Origin: Takakia lepidozioides
Taxonomy: Eukaryota > Streptophyta > Takakiopsida > Takakiales > Takakiaceae
NCBI GenBank assembly: GCA_030704615.1
Contig: CM060732.1
Location: forward strand, 34,019,053 to 34,083,052
DNA: 64,000 nt
Direction: 5' to 3'
Translations under genes and position numbers: made by a program
The notes under the pieces: model-generated
What the model was told of the DNA's origin: nothing
The model's database searches: none
The model's input: only the letters and a program-made list of their open reading frames with translations
Shown: piece by piece, positions 33,664-42,958 of the stretch
How the letters are laid out: each line of letters begins with the position of its first letter
Position numbering within the stretch: the first letter of the stretch is position 1

Positions 33664-34241
33664 TATTCGCAGGGAGACTGCAGTAGTCCTCAACCTTGAT
33701 GATCCGGATATGTGGACACAAGCATGTGCCCAGCGGGTAGAGTTGTTTCAAGAGAGTCATGCCTATGGCTTTTGAGAACGTTACTATTGCCCAACACCGA
33801 GATACATTGAGGTACGTCACTATACGTGGAGAGCGATATCGGCCAGGTGTTCGGCGTTTCCACCCTGGGGACTATGTGTATCTGCAGCAGACAGCACCTA
33901 CAACCTTGGATGTCACAGTAGGGCGTGTGATTCTACGGGTACAGGAGGTGTTGTCTTCAGGAGTATTGATTATGGAGGGTCGATATGGCATGGTATGGAA
34001 TAACCATGTGCGTAATTGTGCGCCATGTCACCTTCCACATGTGGATGGGAAGATAGATCCCAACCTTCTAGTGGTACCTATAGGGTTGCGTTGCATGCTA
34101 TGTGGGCATGTTGGTGGTGCAGCCACCATGCTGGTGTGTGATAAATGCTCAAGGGGGTGGCACATGGGATGTTTGACACCGCCACTTGAGGAGGTTCCTA
34201 GCGGAGAATGGTTGTGTCCACGATGCATTGGACAGAGGTAG
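33636..34241 (+). pseudogene. Integrase C-terminal region fused to a PHD finger
   Basis: Two frames joined across a single-base shift near 33,748 encode the integrase tail: IRRETAVVLNLDDPDMW, then IAQHRDTLRY and VRRFHPGDYVYLQQ (a GPF/Y-like or SH3-like tail). The second frame (33,759-34,241) ends in a C4HC3 PHD finger: CxxC from 34,094, CDKC, HMGC and CPRC. All eight candidate zinc ligands are present, and the stop follows within a few residues. The H2C2 finger and the DDE core are absent. The sequence goes from RNase H almost directly to this tail, so the core has been deleted. Confidence 0.88.
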
Positions 34242-34497
34242 TGGGCATGACAATGGTGAAATTGACAAGTGATCCAAGGTCTAGGTAGTGGGAGTTCAAT
34301 GCCATGGATACTCAATTGAAGATCATGGATTATAGGCAGGTGACTAACGATGGGGCTACTTTTACACCTGACATCTTGATTTATCGACTTCAGATGTTGG
34401 GACTTGTATGATTGAAGACCAAGCGATGATCTTATTGGGTGGATACTTGTCAGTTATCCGGTGTTAGAGGGACCTAATCACCAGCTAGGGGGGTAAT
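34242..34497 (+). other. 3' untranslated end of the retrotransposon with a polypurine tract
   Basis: No coding is seen after the PHD stop. A purine run ending AGCTAGGGGGG (about 34,482-34,493) directly precedes TAATTGTGGCATAG, the start of an LTR-like repeat. This is where the polypurine tract of an LTR retrotransposon is expected. Confidence 0.55.
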
Positions 34498-34925
34498 TGT
34501 GGCATAGCTTTCTAGGATTGTATGCTTAGGACGTGTGATGGACAGCTATGTATGTTGTGGCACGATGCTTAGGTGCACGACAGCTGTCATGGTTTTAATC
34601 ATGGTTAACTAGAATTACCTACTTCCCCTTGTGAGGGTTGAGGAGGGCTCATCTTCTTGTAGTTGAGCCTCCATGAGCCTCTCTCACCTCCATAGCTCTA
34701 GGTATTGAGAGGGAGTGTGGTGAGGGCTTTGTAGGGTGGATTCCCTTAGCAAGGGTGCCCTTGGCTTGACTTAGTTTATGTGATTGAATGGATTCATGAG
34801 TGGAGGGTTTCCATTGTGTTCACTTTTCATTATCATTGTGGCATAGTTTTCTAGGATTGTATGCTTAGGATGTGTGATGGATAGCGATGTATGTTGTGGC
34901 ACGATGCTTAGGTGCATGACACAGT
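34498..34925 (+). repeat. Right LTR-like sequences: duplicated 5' part around an LTR copy
   Basis: A 90-bp stretch starting TGTGGCATAG (34,498-34,588) recurs at 34,837-34,925. Between them, 34,602-34,835 is the second copy of the left LTR-like sequence (21,955-22,300) with an internal deletion; it ends ATTATCA. This arrangement suggests nested or tandem LTR remnants rather than one clean 3' LTR. Confidence 0.6.
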
Positions 34926-35839
34926 AGGCAATACAACAAAATGGAGAGAGAGGTACTGGTCTCATGATGCTCCAAAACAATGGTATCCATGGGCTTGAGC
35001 GCGGGCAACTCAGGCACCTCGAGATCAGCTGCCAAAAGTTGTCCCATTGATGCCAATAGAACCCCATTGCCGCCAAACTGCTTTCACCACTTCCAAGATA
35101 AGCTAGGGTTTGTTGTTGTGGGGATTATTGGTGAAACAGACAATATGTAAGAAAAGACACGGGTTGCTCAACGTAGTAAAGCAAGGCGTTGCGTTGCATA
35201 AGGTTTGAGGTGACAGTTTCTGCACGGTTTTTAGGCCTATTAACCCTTAATTTCCTACAAATAGAGTTTTTTTGCCTTTTAAATTTTTTACCCTAGACAG
35301 TAAAACCAAGCTACCCACCTACCATACTACATCCATAAATATGAACCTTACAAAACCTGTTGCTACCTAGCACATGAATCCAGATACCAAACCTTGAAGA
35401 ATTTCACCACAAACTATTCAAGATTATAGTGCTTTGGTGGGATCTCTTTTGTTTTTGGGAATTTGAAAAACCTGCAATGTCAGGTTTGACCGAGAATTTG
35501 TTGTATCGGGTTCATTTTTGCTGAGCCCCTCACTTGTTTTTTTTAGAAAAAAGGACTTAAGGAAGCCCTTGAGAGCTTTATTTAGAATTACTAACAAAAA
35601 ATGACATACATGCAAAATTAAGAAAATCAGCCAGCCGAAAATCAATTTACAGCTGTCAAGGGCACAAAAACTGTAGTATTGGAGTTCAAAAACTCAATTG
35701 AACTGTACACCTCTGAATTGAGTTGACTTCAAGCCATTGCCAAAAAGTTGAAACTAAGAAGCTCCTGAGTAGAGCTAAGAATTTGAAACCTAGAAGCTCC
35801 TGAATCAATGAATCAACATCTGCCAAAAATCACGGTCTT
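34926..35839. other. Intergenic, no gene recognised
   Basis: Open frames of 60-100 residues on the minus strand (34,771-35,076 and 35,424-35,645) show no known domain. The sequence is AT-rich and degenerate. Confidence 0.4.
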
Positions 35840-37730
35840 CTAGGATGAGTCATTTTTCAAAATTTTCACCAAGAGTTCATTTGTAGAAGCAGCATCAGGT
35901 AATTGAAAACTCATGCAACAATTGTTGACACCGCAAAAACTTCGACCAAAGTAATTCGTAGCTGTAGATCTGTTCCCCGAATTCAACTTCTCTTCAATGG
36001 CACGATCAATTGCAGCAATATTCTCTGTAGATAATTCCAAAAATTTGTCATCCGAAACATATGAAACAATCTGAGTAAAAGGGCCTGCGACACAACTTGT
36101 AGGAACCAAATCACCTTGTACCCCCACAGATACAGCGTGAGCGGTTACATAATGGGACACGCCTCTTGCACCAATTAAAACAAGAGCACTAGTACCACTT
36201 GCAGAATTGGTCAGTTGTGGAAGAGACTCGTCTTCTACTTAGATCTTAGCGTGTGAGCTTGAGCACATCCGTTATAGTTGCGGCCAACTAATGTCACCTC
36301 CAGTACCAGGGTCACGTGAAACAATGTTCTGAAGCGCCCTGTGAATTGCTTCATCATTTTCAGTGTTATACCTCATATGTTATCCCTCAACCGAATTATG
36401 ACATGTTTAGATTTTTGTCTATGTGTGCAGGTACTCCCATAGCATGCAATCTGGTAACACACGTCGAACCGAGTACTCTTATTCGAAAGAAGCCTTTCTC
36501 GCAACTCGGCAAGTGTGCAAGTGTTCAACTAGCTTTGCTAAGCTTAGCCACTTTGCGATTATCTTGAGGCCCATGCGGGATTTGTTGTACCACTGCAATC
36601 AATGTACAACAAATACTATTAGCAATTAAAATCTATCGATTATTCCAGATTAAGTACTGCAAGTAATCAACAAATATACAATGAAAATTATAAGCACCTA
36701 CCACGCCAGGGTCCTGAGAATCCACTTCGGGCGATGGTCAAATAAGGTGCGAAATGTGTCATAAACATTTGGAATGGAGGAGTATATATGCTTCCTTAAT
36801 CGCTCAAGCTGGCAGAGAGCCAAATCAACCTTGTGGTTTTTAGACTCACACTCATTGAAGCGAACAGACTTCCTCCCATCTGAAGACACTCCAAAACTGA
36901 AATCGATATCTTGTAGGTTGTACAACTCTACCTACACACGGACACCAAAGTTCCTAAGACATAGGAAGACGGTTCTCAACTGGCAGCCGCGGGGTTGATC
37001 ACATTGCATATGAGGAAGCTCCAGAAGAACTTTTTCAGCATCAGCCGTACGTGCTTTCGTGACACGTCTCTTACGGCCGATTTCGGCCGCACTAGACCCC
37101 CTAACTGCAATTTCACATGACTTCCTAACCGTAAAGGATTTTGGGGGCAGATTATGCCTTTTTGAGGCAAATTAAAGCAGAAGATTGTCTCTCCACGGTG
37201 CGCATTATGCATTCGTAATCGGCAATTTGACTCTCATAATCGGTTGTTTGACTTTTAGCAGCTCATTATGGCCTGCAGCCTATCACAGGCCTCATAATTT
37301 GCCCTCAAAATCCTTTACGCCGGGGAATGTGCCCCTAAGGGCGCATTATGCCTCCTAGTTCGTTCCTAGGTCTCGGCCTACCGGCCTCGCCCTAACTTGT
37401 CCTTGGAGGCATAATGCACCCTTGGGTGCATTCTCTAGTACTCTCTAGTACTCTAAGAACCATCCATTGTAGACAATGTTGAATTCCTCGGCTGGATCAC
37501 CAGTTTCTACCGTACCGCTGGTCTAATCTCGCACATATCACACTGCTAATGGCCGTCAAGAGACACACAAATCTGCAATGAGTTCCACAAAGAGTTAAAA
37601 GTTGATCACAGAAGAAAAACGTCGTAGATGAAACAATGAAATAGGAAGACAATGAAACACCTCAATGATGGAACTCACGTTTCATTAGGGTAGAGATTAC
37701 CATCCTTCTTATGTACTTGCAAAAAGAAGG
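35840..37730 (-). pseudogene. Tyrosine-recombinase (Crypton-like) element, copy 1, degenerate
   Basis: Minus-strand pieces match copy 2 in the same order. An N-terminal exon end QVHKKDGNLYPNET (about 37,720-37,685) is followed directly by GTGAGT. A middle exon has VSSDGRKSVRFNECESKNHK (36,925-36,698). The recombinase core is broken but retains a His-containing HNS followed by MRYNTEND, then ALQNIVSRDPGTGGDIS (about 36,410-36,300). A C-terminal tail lies at 36,160-35,840. Stops and shifts are frequent, and a hairpin repeat sits within it at 37,339-37,421. No reverse transcriptase is nearby. Confidence 0.65.
37339..37421. repeat. Hairpin repeat with 17-bp arms
   Basis: GGGCGCATTATGCCTCC (37,339-37,355) pairs with GGAGGCATAATGCACCC (37,405-37,421) with one mismatch. 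The loop contains TAGTTCGTTCCTAGG, also found in related repeats at about 38,410-38,445 and, in inverse orientation, 40,866-40,890. Confidence 0.75.
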
Positions 37731-38786
37731 TGTGGAGAAGGTCGCCAATTTGTTGAATATCCATTTCAAACATGTTAGCAATCAAAAGGTCTGTGGAGAT
37801 TTTTTGCACTTTGTAGCGTCATGCATCATCTATTACATGTTGTCCATATCTTTGGATTTCCGTTCAAGGTCCGTTCACCACCCTTGGCCAGCTGCCACAA
37901 TCTCCACCTCGTGCCGTGCATCAAGGGCTCAAAATCCCTTGCGTAGAATATCCATGTCTCCGTTAGGGCCAGGAGGCTGATTCTCATCCTGACCACGATC
38001 AACTGATCTTGGAACCATGAAACAACTCATTCTCAACGAATTTGTTGTAGCGATCAAGAATCTCTCGTCAAAATTGGAATAGGTCAAGACACATGAACAT
38101 CATAATGGTCAGCGTAAGACATTGTTGCGCCTAATCAGCAATAGAACTTGGTGGTAGAATGTTGCTGACATTGCCGAGGACATCTCGTCCAGACATGATG
38201 CAAGCAAGTAGTAATAGTGAGCACACACACGACAACAACTTGCGAAAATAAAAAGACTGGGAACATGGGAAAGTACAGCGGGGAGCAGTGGGACAACAAT
38301 GTGACGGATTTGAAAGGAAATTATAACAAGGGAGAATATAAAGTTGGCCTAGTTATATGCAGAAGCGGCCACCCCAAACCTTTACGCCAGGGAACCCCCC
38401 TAAGGTGCGTTCTGGCACTTAGTTCGTCCCTAGGGCCTACTTGTTTTTGGGGGCAGATTACTGCCATTTTTGAGGTATTGCATATTGGTTAGCCTATTTA
38501 TACTCCTATTGACCATTACACTGTTCTGACCATTTCAAGTCGTAATCGGCAGTCCAAGGGAAGTAATGGCCCACAAGGACATTACACTGCATTTACACAC
38601 ACACGACAGAATCGGTCATATCAATGATACGGTACGTCCAACGTACATCAGTTTTTCTACTAATGTTCTAATTACTAATTTCCTGGTAAAAATTTCCTAT
38701 TGCCTAAAAAATTGCCAAGGAAATGTTTTACTAAGCACACTGCAATGGCTAAAATTGTTACAAGTACAACAAAAATCAGTGCTAAT
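37731..38786. other. Spacer between the two recombinase copies, with a shared hairpin-type repeat
   Basis: No gene is recognised. Positions 38,364-38,445 (GGCCACCCCAAACCTTTACG onwards) are the inverted counterpart of about 40,866-40,953. The two copies of this repeat therefore bracket recombinase copy 2 like terminal inverted repeats of about 80-90 bp. Confidence 0.5.
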
Positions 38787-40083
38787 CTACACTGTAATAT
38801 ATTCTAGCAATCGTGGAGCCTTTTTCTCCGTCAACTCTGAAGCAGCAACAACATCTGGGATCGTGAAATGAATCGTGCAATTCGTGAATGTTCCAAATTG
38901 TTGCCCAACCCTTGTATTAGCCACTGTCAAGGCCCTCATCGCAAGATGCTTCGCAATTGCATTGTCAACGGCAGTAAGAACCTCATGCGTGTAGTAAAAC
39001 TCTTCCTCGTGGTCAACCTTACCCTTCACCTCTTGCATCAGTTGCAGAGAAGTAGATCCATCAGAAGCTTGAGTTCTCCACCAGATGAAAAAACTGGAGT
39101 AACTTGAGGTAATTGAACATCACCAGAGACAATTCCTGGAATCTCACAAACATTTAAGGCGGCAGGGTTTGAACTTCCGTCCCCAACAAAGGTTCCCTGA
39201 AAATATAACATACCAAACAATGAGTGAAACAAATACAACAAGAACCGGATTACATAGCAACAACATATCGACATTTACTAATAAGTATCCGATCAACTTT
39301 CTCAGCTCGTTCTTGTTCATATTTTAGTGCAGCTTCCCAAGAGACATCTCCCCCAGTTCCAGGTACACAAGAGACTATGTTTTGCACGGCCCTGCTGTAA
39401 ATTCCATCGGTGTCAGTATCATATCGCATGTAAGCATCGCGGGATTTGTGACCAGTCAGTCGCATTTCGATTTTGATGGGTACTCCCATTTGGTTGCAGC
39501 GATTTATTGCTGTACCTCTCAATGATTTGCTACTGATGCCTTCGGCATCAAGACCCGCCTCCAGCACCATCTCTCGCATCATTTGGGCGATATTTTTTAT
39601 TCCCATGCGCATACGGGAGTACCACTACCAAATCACCACATTATTTGATTAGTAACAGCTCTTACATTAATAATAGAACGCAGAAACTCCAAGGACCAAA
39701 ACATAAAAGATTACTCACCACTCCTGGCTCTTTCGACTGCCCTTCCAAAGGCCTCTAAAACAATGGATTATGAGACATTACATGTAACCTCAGTTTCTCG
39801 GGTTGACAGTGTAGGATGTCTATTTTATGATTCTTGCTCTGCCGTTCATCGTAGCGGATAAATTTTCCGAATGCGTCAAAAACAAAAGTGAAATCAGAGT
39901 CAACAATGTTATACATCTCGGTCTGAGCCTTGATGGAGAAGTTCTTCGAACAATAGAAGCACATTTTGTATGCGCAGCCTCTAGGATCAACTCTAGAAGT
40001 AATCGGTACGTTCAAAATATTCTACTCTTCATTGCGAGAGAGGCCCTTGCATTCTTTGCGCTTACTGAACGCTTTATAGCAGT

Positions 40084-40227
40084 GTCAACTGACACTTGAA
40101 CTCGTTTGAATCGACAATCACGAAGAATGTTGAACTGGAGTCCGGGCTCTCCAGTCTCCACTGTTCGCGCCTCCAGTTCAATGTTCTTCGTGATTCTCGA
40201 TTCAAACGAGTTCTAGTGTCAGTTGAC
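40084..40227. repeat. Long hairpin, 57-bp arms with 30-nt spacer
   Basis: The left arm, 40,084-40,140, and right arm, 40,171-40,227, are inverse complements with only about four differences. The outer end itself begins with the small palindrome GTCAACTGAC. It sits in the presumed intron between the first and second blocks of recombinase copy 2. It may be a foldback mini-element. Confidence 0.85.
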
Positions 40228-40856
40228 CACTCAATTGAACAATTCCGCGAAATAAACCTCCAAGCCTACACAATTCACATTGACTAAGATTAGAATATTA
40301 CACAAATAGAACTGCAATAAAAAATTACAGAAACAAGAAACAATGATACTTATGTCTCCGGGGGATATAATGTGCCATCCTGCTTTTGTACCATCATGAA
40401 GAACTAGCTAAGTAGTTCACAAGCTCTTTCACGTCACGTTCGTACATATCCTCTATCGATTTCTCCTGAGGAATATTCATATGTTTCCTCCAATCATCGA
40501 AGTGGCGCCTAGACCACCGATCAACATCAGAGGACTTCCTGTGACCTCCAGAATTGACAATGTTTTCTTCATCTGGATCAACTGACCGAAATCCTCGAGC
40601 GATGGAGGGATCACCGCCAGTTTGTGCATCAGTTTCATCGTCCTCAGTCTCTTCAATTTCTTGAATCTCAGATGGATCTACATATTGCACATTGATCTCA
40701 GATGGAGTGGACTCAGTAACAACACCAGACTCAACCAGAATAGGAGTGTCAGAATGCTCAATAGTTTGCCGGACAGCCTTGGACGGTGGATTCACAGGTT
40801 TAAGCTCACCGGTCTCCTTCAAGGGAAAAAGCTGAATGTTCCTTACGCACAAGAGA

Positions 40857-40920
40857 AGGCGCCCCCTACTAGGCCCTAGGGACGAACTAGGTGCCAGAAT
40901 GCACCTTAGGGGGCGCCTTC
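40857..40920. repeat. Hairpin AAGGCGCCCCCTA / TAGGGGGCGCCTT
   Basis: A 12-13 bp GC-rich stem encloses a loop of about 38 nt that shares GACGAACTAGGTGCCAGAAT with the (inverted) repeat at 38,405-38,440. It forms the outer part of the presumed inverted terminus of recombinase copy 2. Confidence 0.7.
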
Positions 40921-41192
40921 CGTGGCGTAAAGGTTTGGGGTGGCCGCTTCTGTGGTCGTACCATGGTCTTACCAGCAGGGTCTCGACCATTCCAGTGCGT
41001 AATTTGTTTTTGGAGGCAGATTACAAATTTTCATCCAGGTCTACCGTCAATTTTCATCCATTTTCATCCAAATCCATTTCTCTATCTATTTATAGATAGT
41101 ATTAGCTGACGCGCGTGCATTTTCAGGTGTCTCCCGCGTTGTTTTTTCCAAGTGAACTTCCCGCTTGATTTCTGTTATCTGCTTTGTATTCA

Positions 41193-41440
41193 ATGAGTGA
41201 GAATGATGCAGTTTATCTTGGCTCTAATGACGTTCATGCGCTTGTCTACTACAATACAGTTTCTCGTAATCCTCGGCAATTACCTGATAGCAGCAATACT
41301 GTGGCAAATGTTAGAAATCTGAAGATGCCGTTAAATGCTGATGTTGACGATGATCAATTCATCAGTTGCATACGGTCAGGCTGGCCAGTGCATTACAACG
41401 TCACTGGCGTTCTTCCCTGTGCGTTCTTCACACACGGTAA
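41193..41440 (+). other. Unassigned open frame ending at a splice-donor-like site
   Basis: From an ATG at 41,193 an 82-residue frame of ordinary composition ends at CACACG-GTAAGC, a good donor sequence (about 41,440). It could be a first exon, perhaps of the adjacent element, but I recognise no domain and find no partner exon downstream. Confidence 0.25.
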
Positions 41441-42958
41441 GCCTCCTCGTGTCGGGGATTATGTGTAGGGTAAAGGCCTCATGCCTTACAGGGTTCGAGG
41501 CCACGTCGAAGGCGCAGCCCCAGACCTAGGGCCAAGGACCATGTACTGGCCAAGGGCTGGGGCTTTACCCTGCGTAAAGAAGCGAATGAGTACTACGTGT
41601 TATCCGGCGCAATCTGATTGCCGGTGAATTATCCCATACCGATTGCCCGTACTCAGCACCCTGTATAGTATATAAATGGGGTGAGCTCTCCAAGGGACTC
41701 GAGGGTTGGCGTGTAGGTTATTAGTTCTTACGTAGGAATGTACTTACCCTAAAATTTGTCCAGATAAGCCTACAAAAAGTGATGATGTTCTTTATGTGTA
41801 AGGTTAGCCTCCTCGTGTCGGTTTATAGGACCAATCCCCCAAAGGAGGCTGTAGCCGCATGGTGAAGTGGCTCCGTGCAGTGGCTCTTAGTTACGCTGGC
41901 TTGGGTTGGCGTCTTCTCTCTCTCTCCTCGTGTCGGTTACCGAAATGAGCCCTACCACAAGGCGGTCACAAATTTAAGCTCACTGGTTTCTTTTGAGGGA
42001 AAAAACTGAAAGCTCTTTACGGAACTAGCATGGTCTGTATTCCCTGGAAATGGGGCGTCCCTTGACCTGACAGTCCGACTCTGTCCAACAGCCTCTTATT
42101 TGGACGACATGGCGTGGGGTGTCAAAGCTTGCCATTTCCTTTGGAGATGCAGGTCCCTGGGCCGTTGCCCCCTCCCAACCCCACTTCTCCCCGCCTTCTA
42201 CAAGAGAAGCAGCAAGGCTTGAAACCGGCGTTCCGGCCTTTTCAACCCCTCGTGACTGTCATGACAATCTGCGCTGAGCGGCTTCCGCGATGATGCACAA
42301 GTGGGCTTCGCTGCTGCAATGTTTGCTTGAGGAATGTGACAAGACACTGGATTCCCCTGAGGAGAGAGATGAAGCCAACGTTCTCTAGCCTAGAGCAATC
42401 TCTATTAGACTGTTTTCAAAACAGCCCAAACGTCTTTTTCTTCTACGGAATTTCGGATTTTTGTTCTTTCTTCTTTATCCATTCCCATCACTTTGTTGGA
42501 TGCTTTGCATATGCTTTCAGAGCACATTTGGTGCAGTACTGATTTTCTTCAAATTGGGCAACTATTTGCTTGGTTGCAGACTCCTGAAAATCATGCCAAG
42601 AATTGTGGTCTGCCAGCACTTGTTGAACTAATGTCCAAGCGCGGCCAGATTTAGGGAGACTTCATGAGGCACCATCCGTATACCAACCCACCACACCGAA
42701 CCATACAAATACAAGAGAGAAGGTAGGCAGGATTTGAGCCCCAAACCCTACTAGAGAATGACACAAAGTGCACCATCCAACTGAATAGAACAGATTCCAT
42801 ATTGGGACCGCTGAACTATTAGCGGCTGTTCATACAGTTTTGAATAGAAAACAAACTTTTGTTGAGATACAGACAAAAAAATTGAGTCTTTGTTAGATTC
42901 CAACCTTTGCAAGCCCACCAACTCCTTTGTCACTCCCACTATTACATTTACGAGGAAT
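41441..42958. other. Intergenic DNA with scattered repeat pieces
   Basis: No gene is recognised. The word CTCCTCGTGTCGG occurs three times (about 41,447, 41,812 and 41,925). Positions about 41,972-42,035 resemble 40,798-40,850 (TTTAAGCTCAC...GGGAAAAA), a further scrap of the recombinase element. The right part is the 3' flank of the minus-strand quinoprotein gene. Confidence 0.4.

Larger units (their letters stand above)
38787..40960 (-). pseudogene. Tyrosine-recombinase (Crypton-like) element, copy 2
   Basis: Minus-strand exon-like blocks, in coding order: an N-terminal region (about 40,810-40,394) with acidic sequence and a RWSRRHFDDW...KQDGTLYPPET stretch, resembling the N-terminus of Crypton/DUF3504 recombinases; a middle block (40,015-39,755); the catalytic block (39,612-39,250); and a tail (39,038-38,787). 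The catalytic block has SLRGTAI, then GHKS 23 residues after the Arg, then a Tyr 9 residues after that His (AYMRYD). In lambda integrase the Arg311, His333 and Tyr342 spacings are 22 and 9. The catalytic block is open, but the element as a whole has stops, and the donor-like site after the first block has lost its GT. Inverted repeats of about 85 bp bracket it. Confidence 0.7.

Noticed and set aside
24049-34241. Two independent retrotransposon insertions instead of one inverted element
   Set aside because: The RT halves end and begin at adjacent positions of the same domain and the repeat arms match at the breakpoints; one inversion is simpler. It cannot be excluded without other copies.
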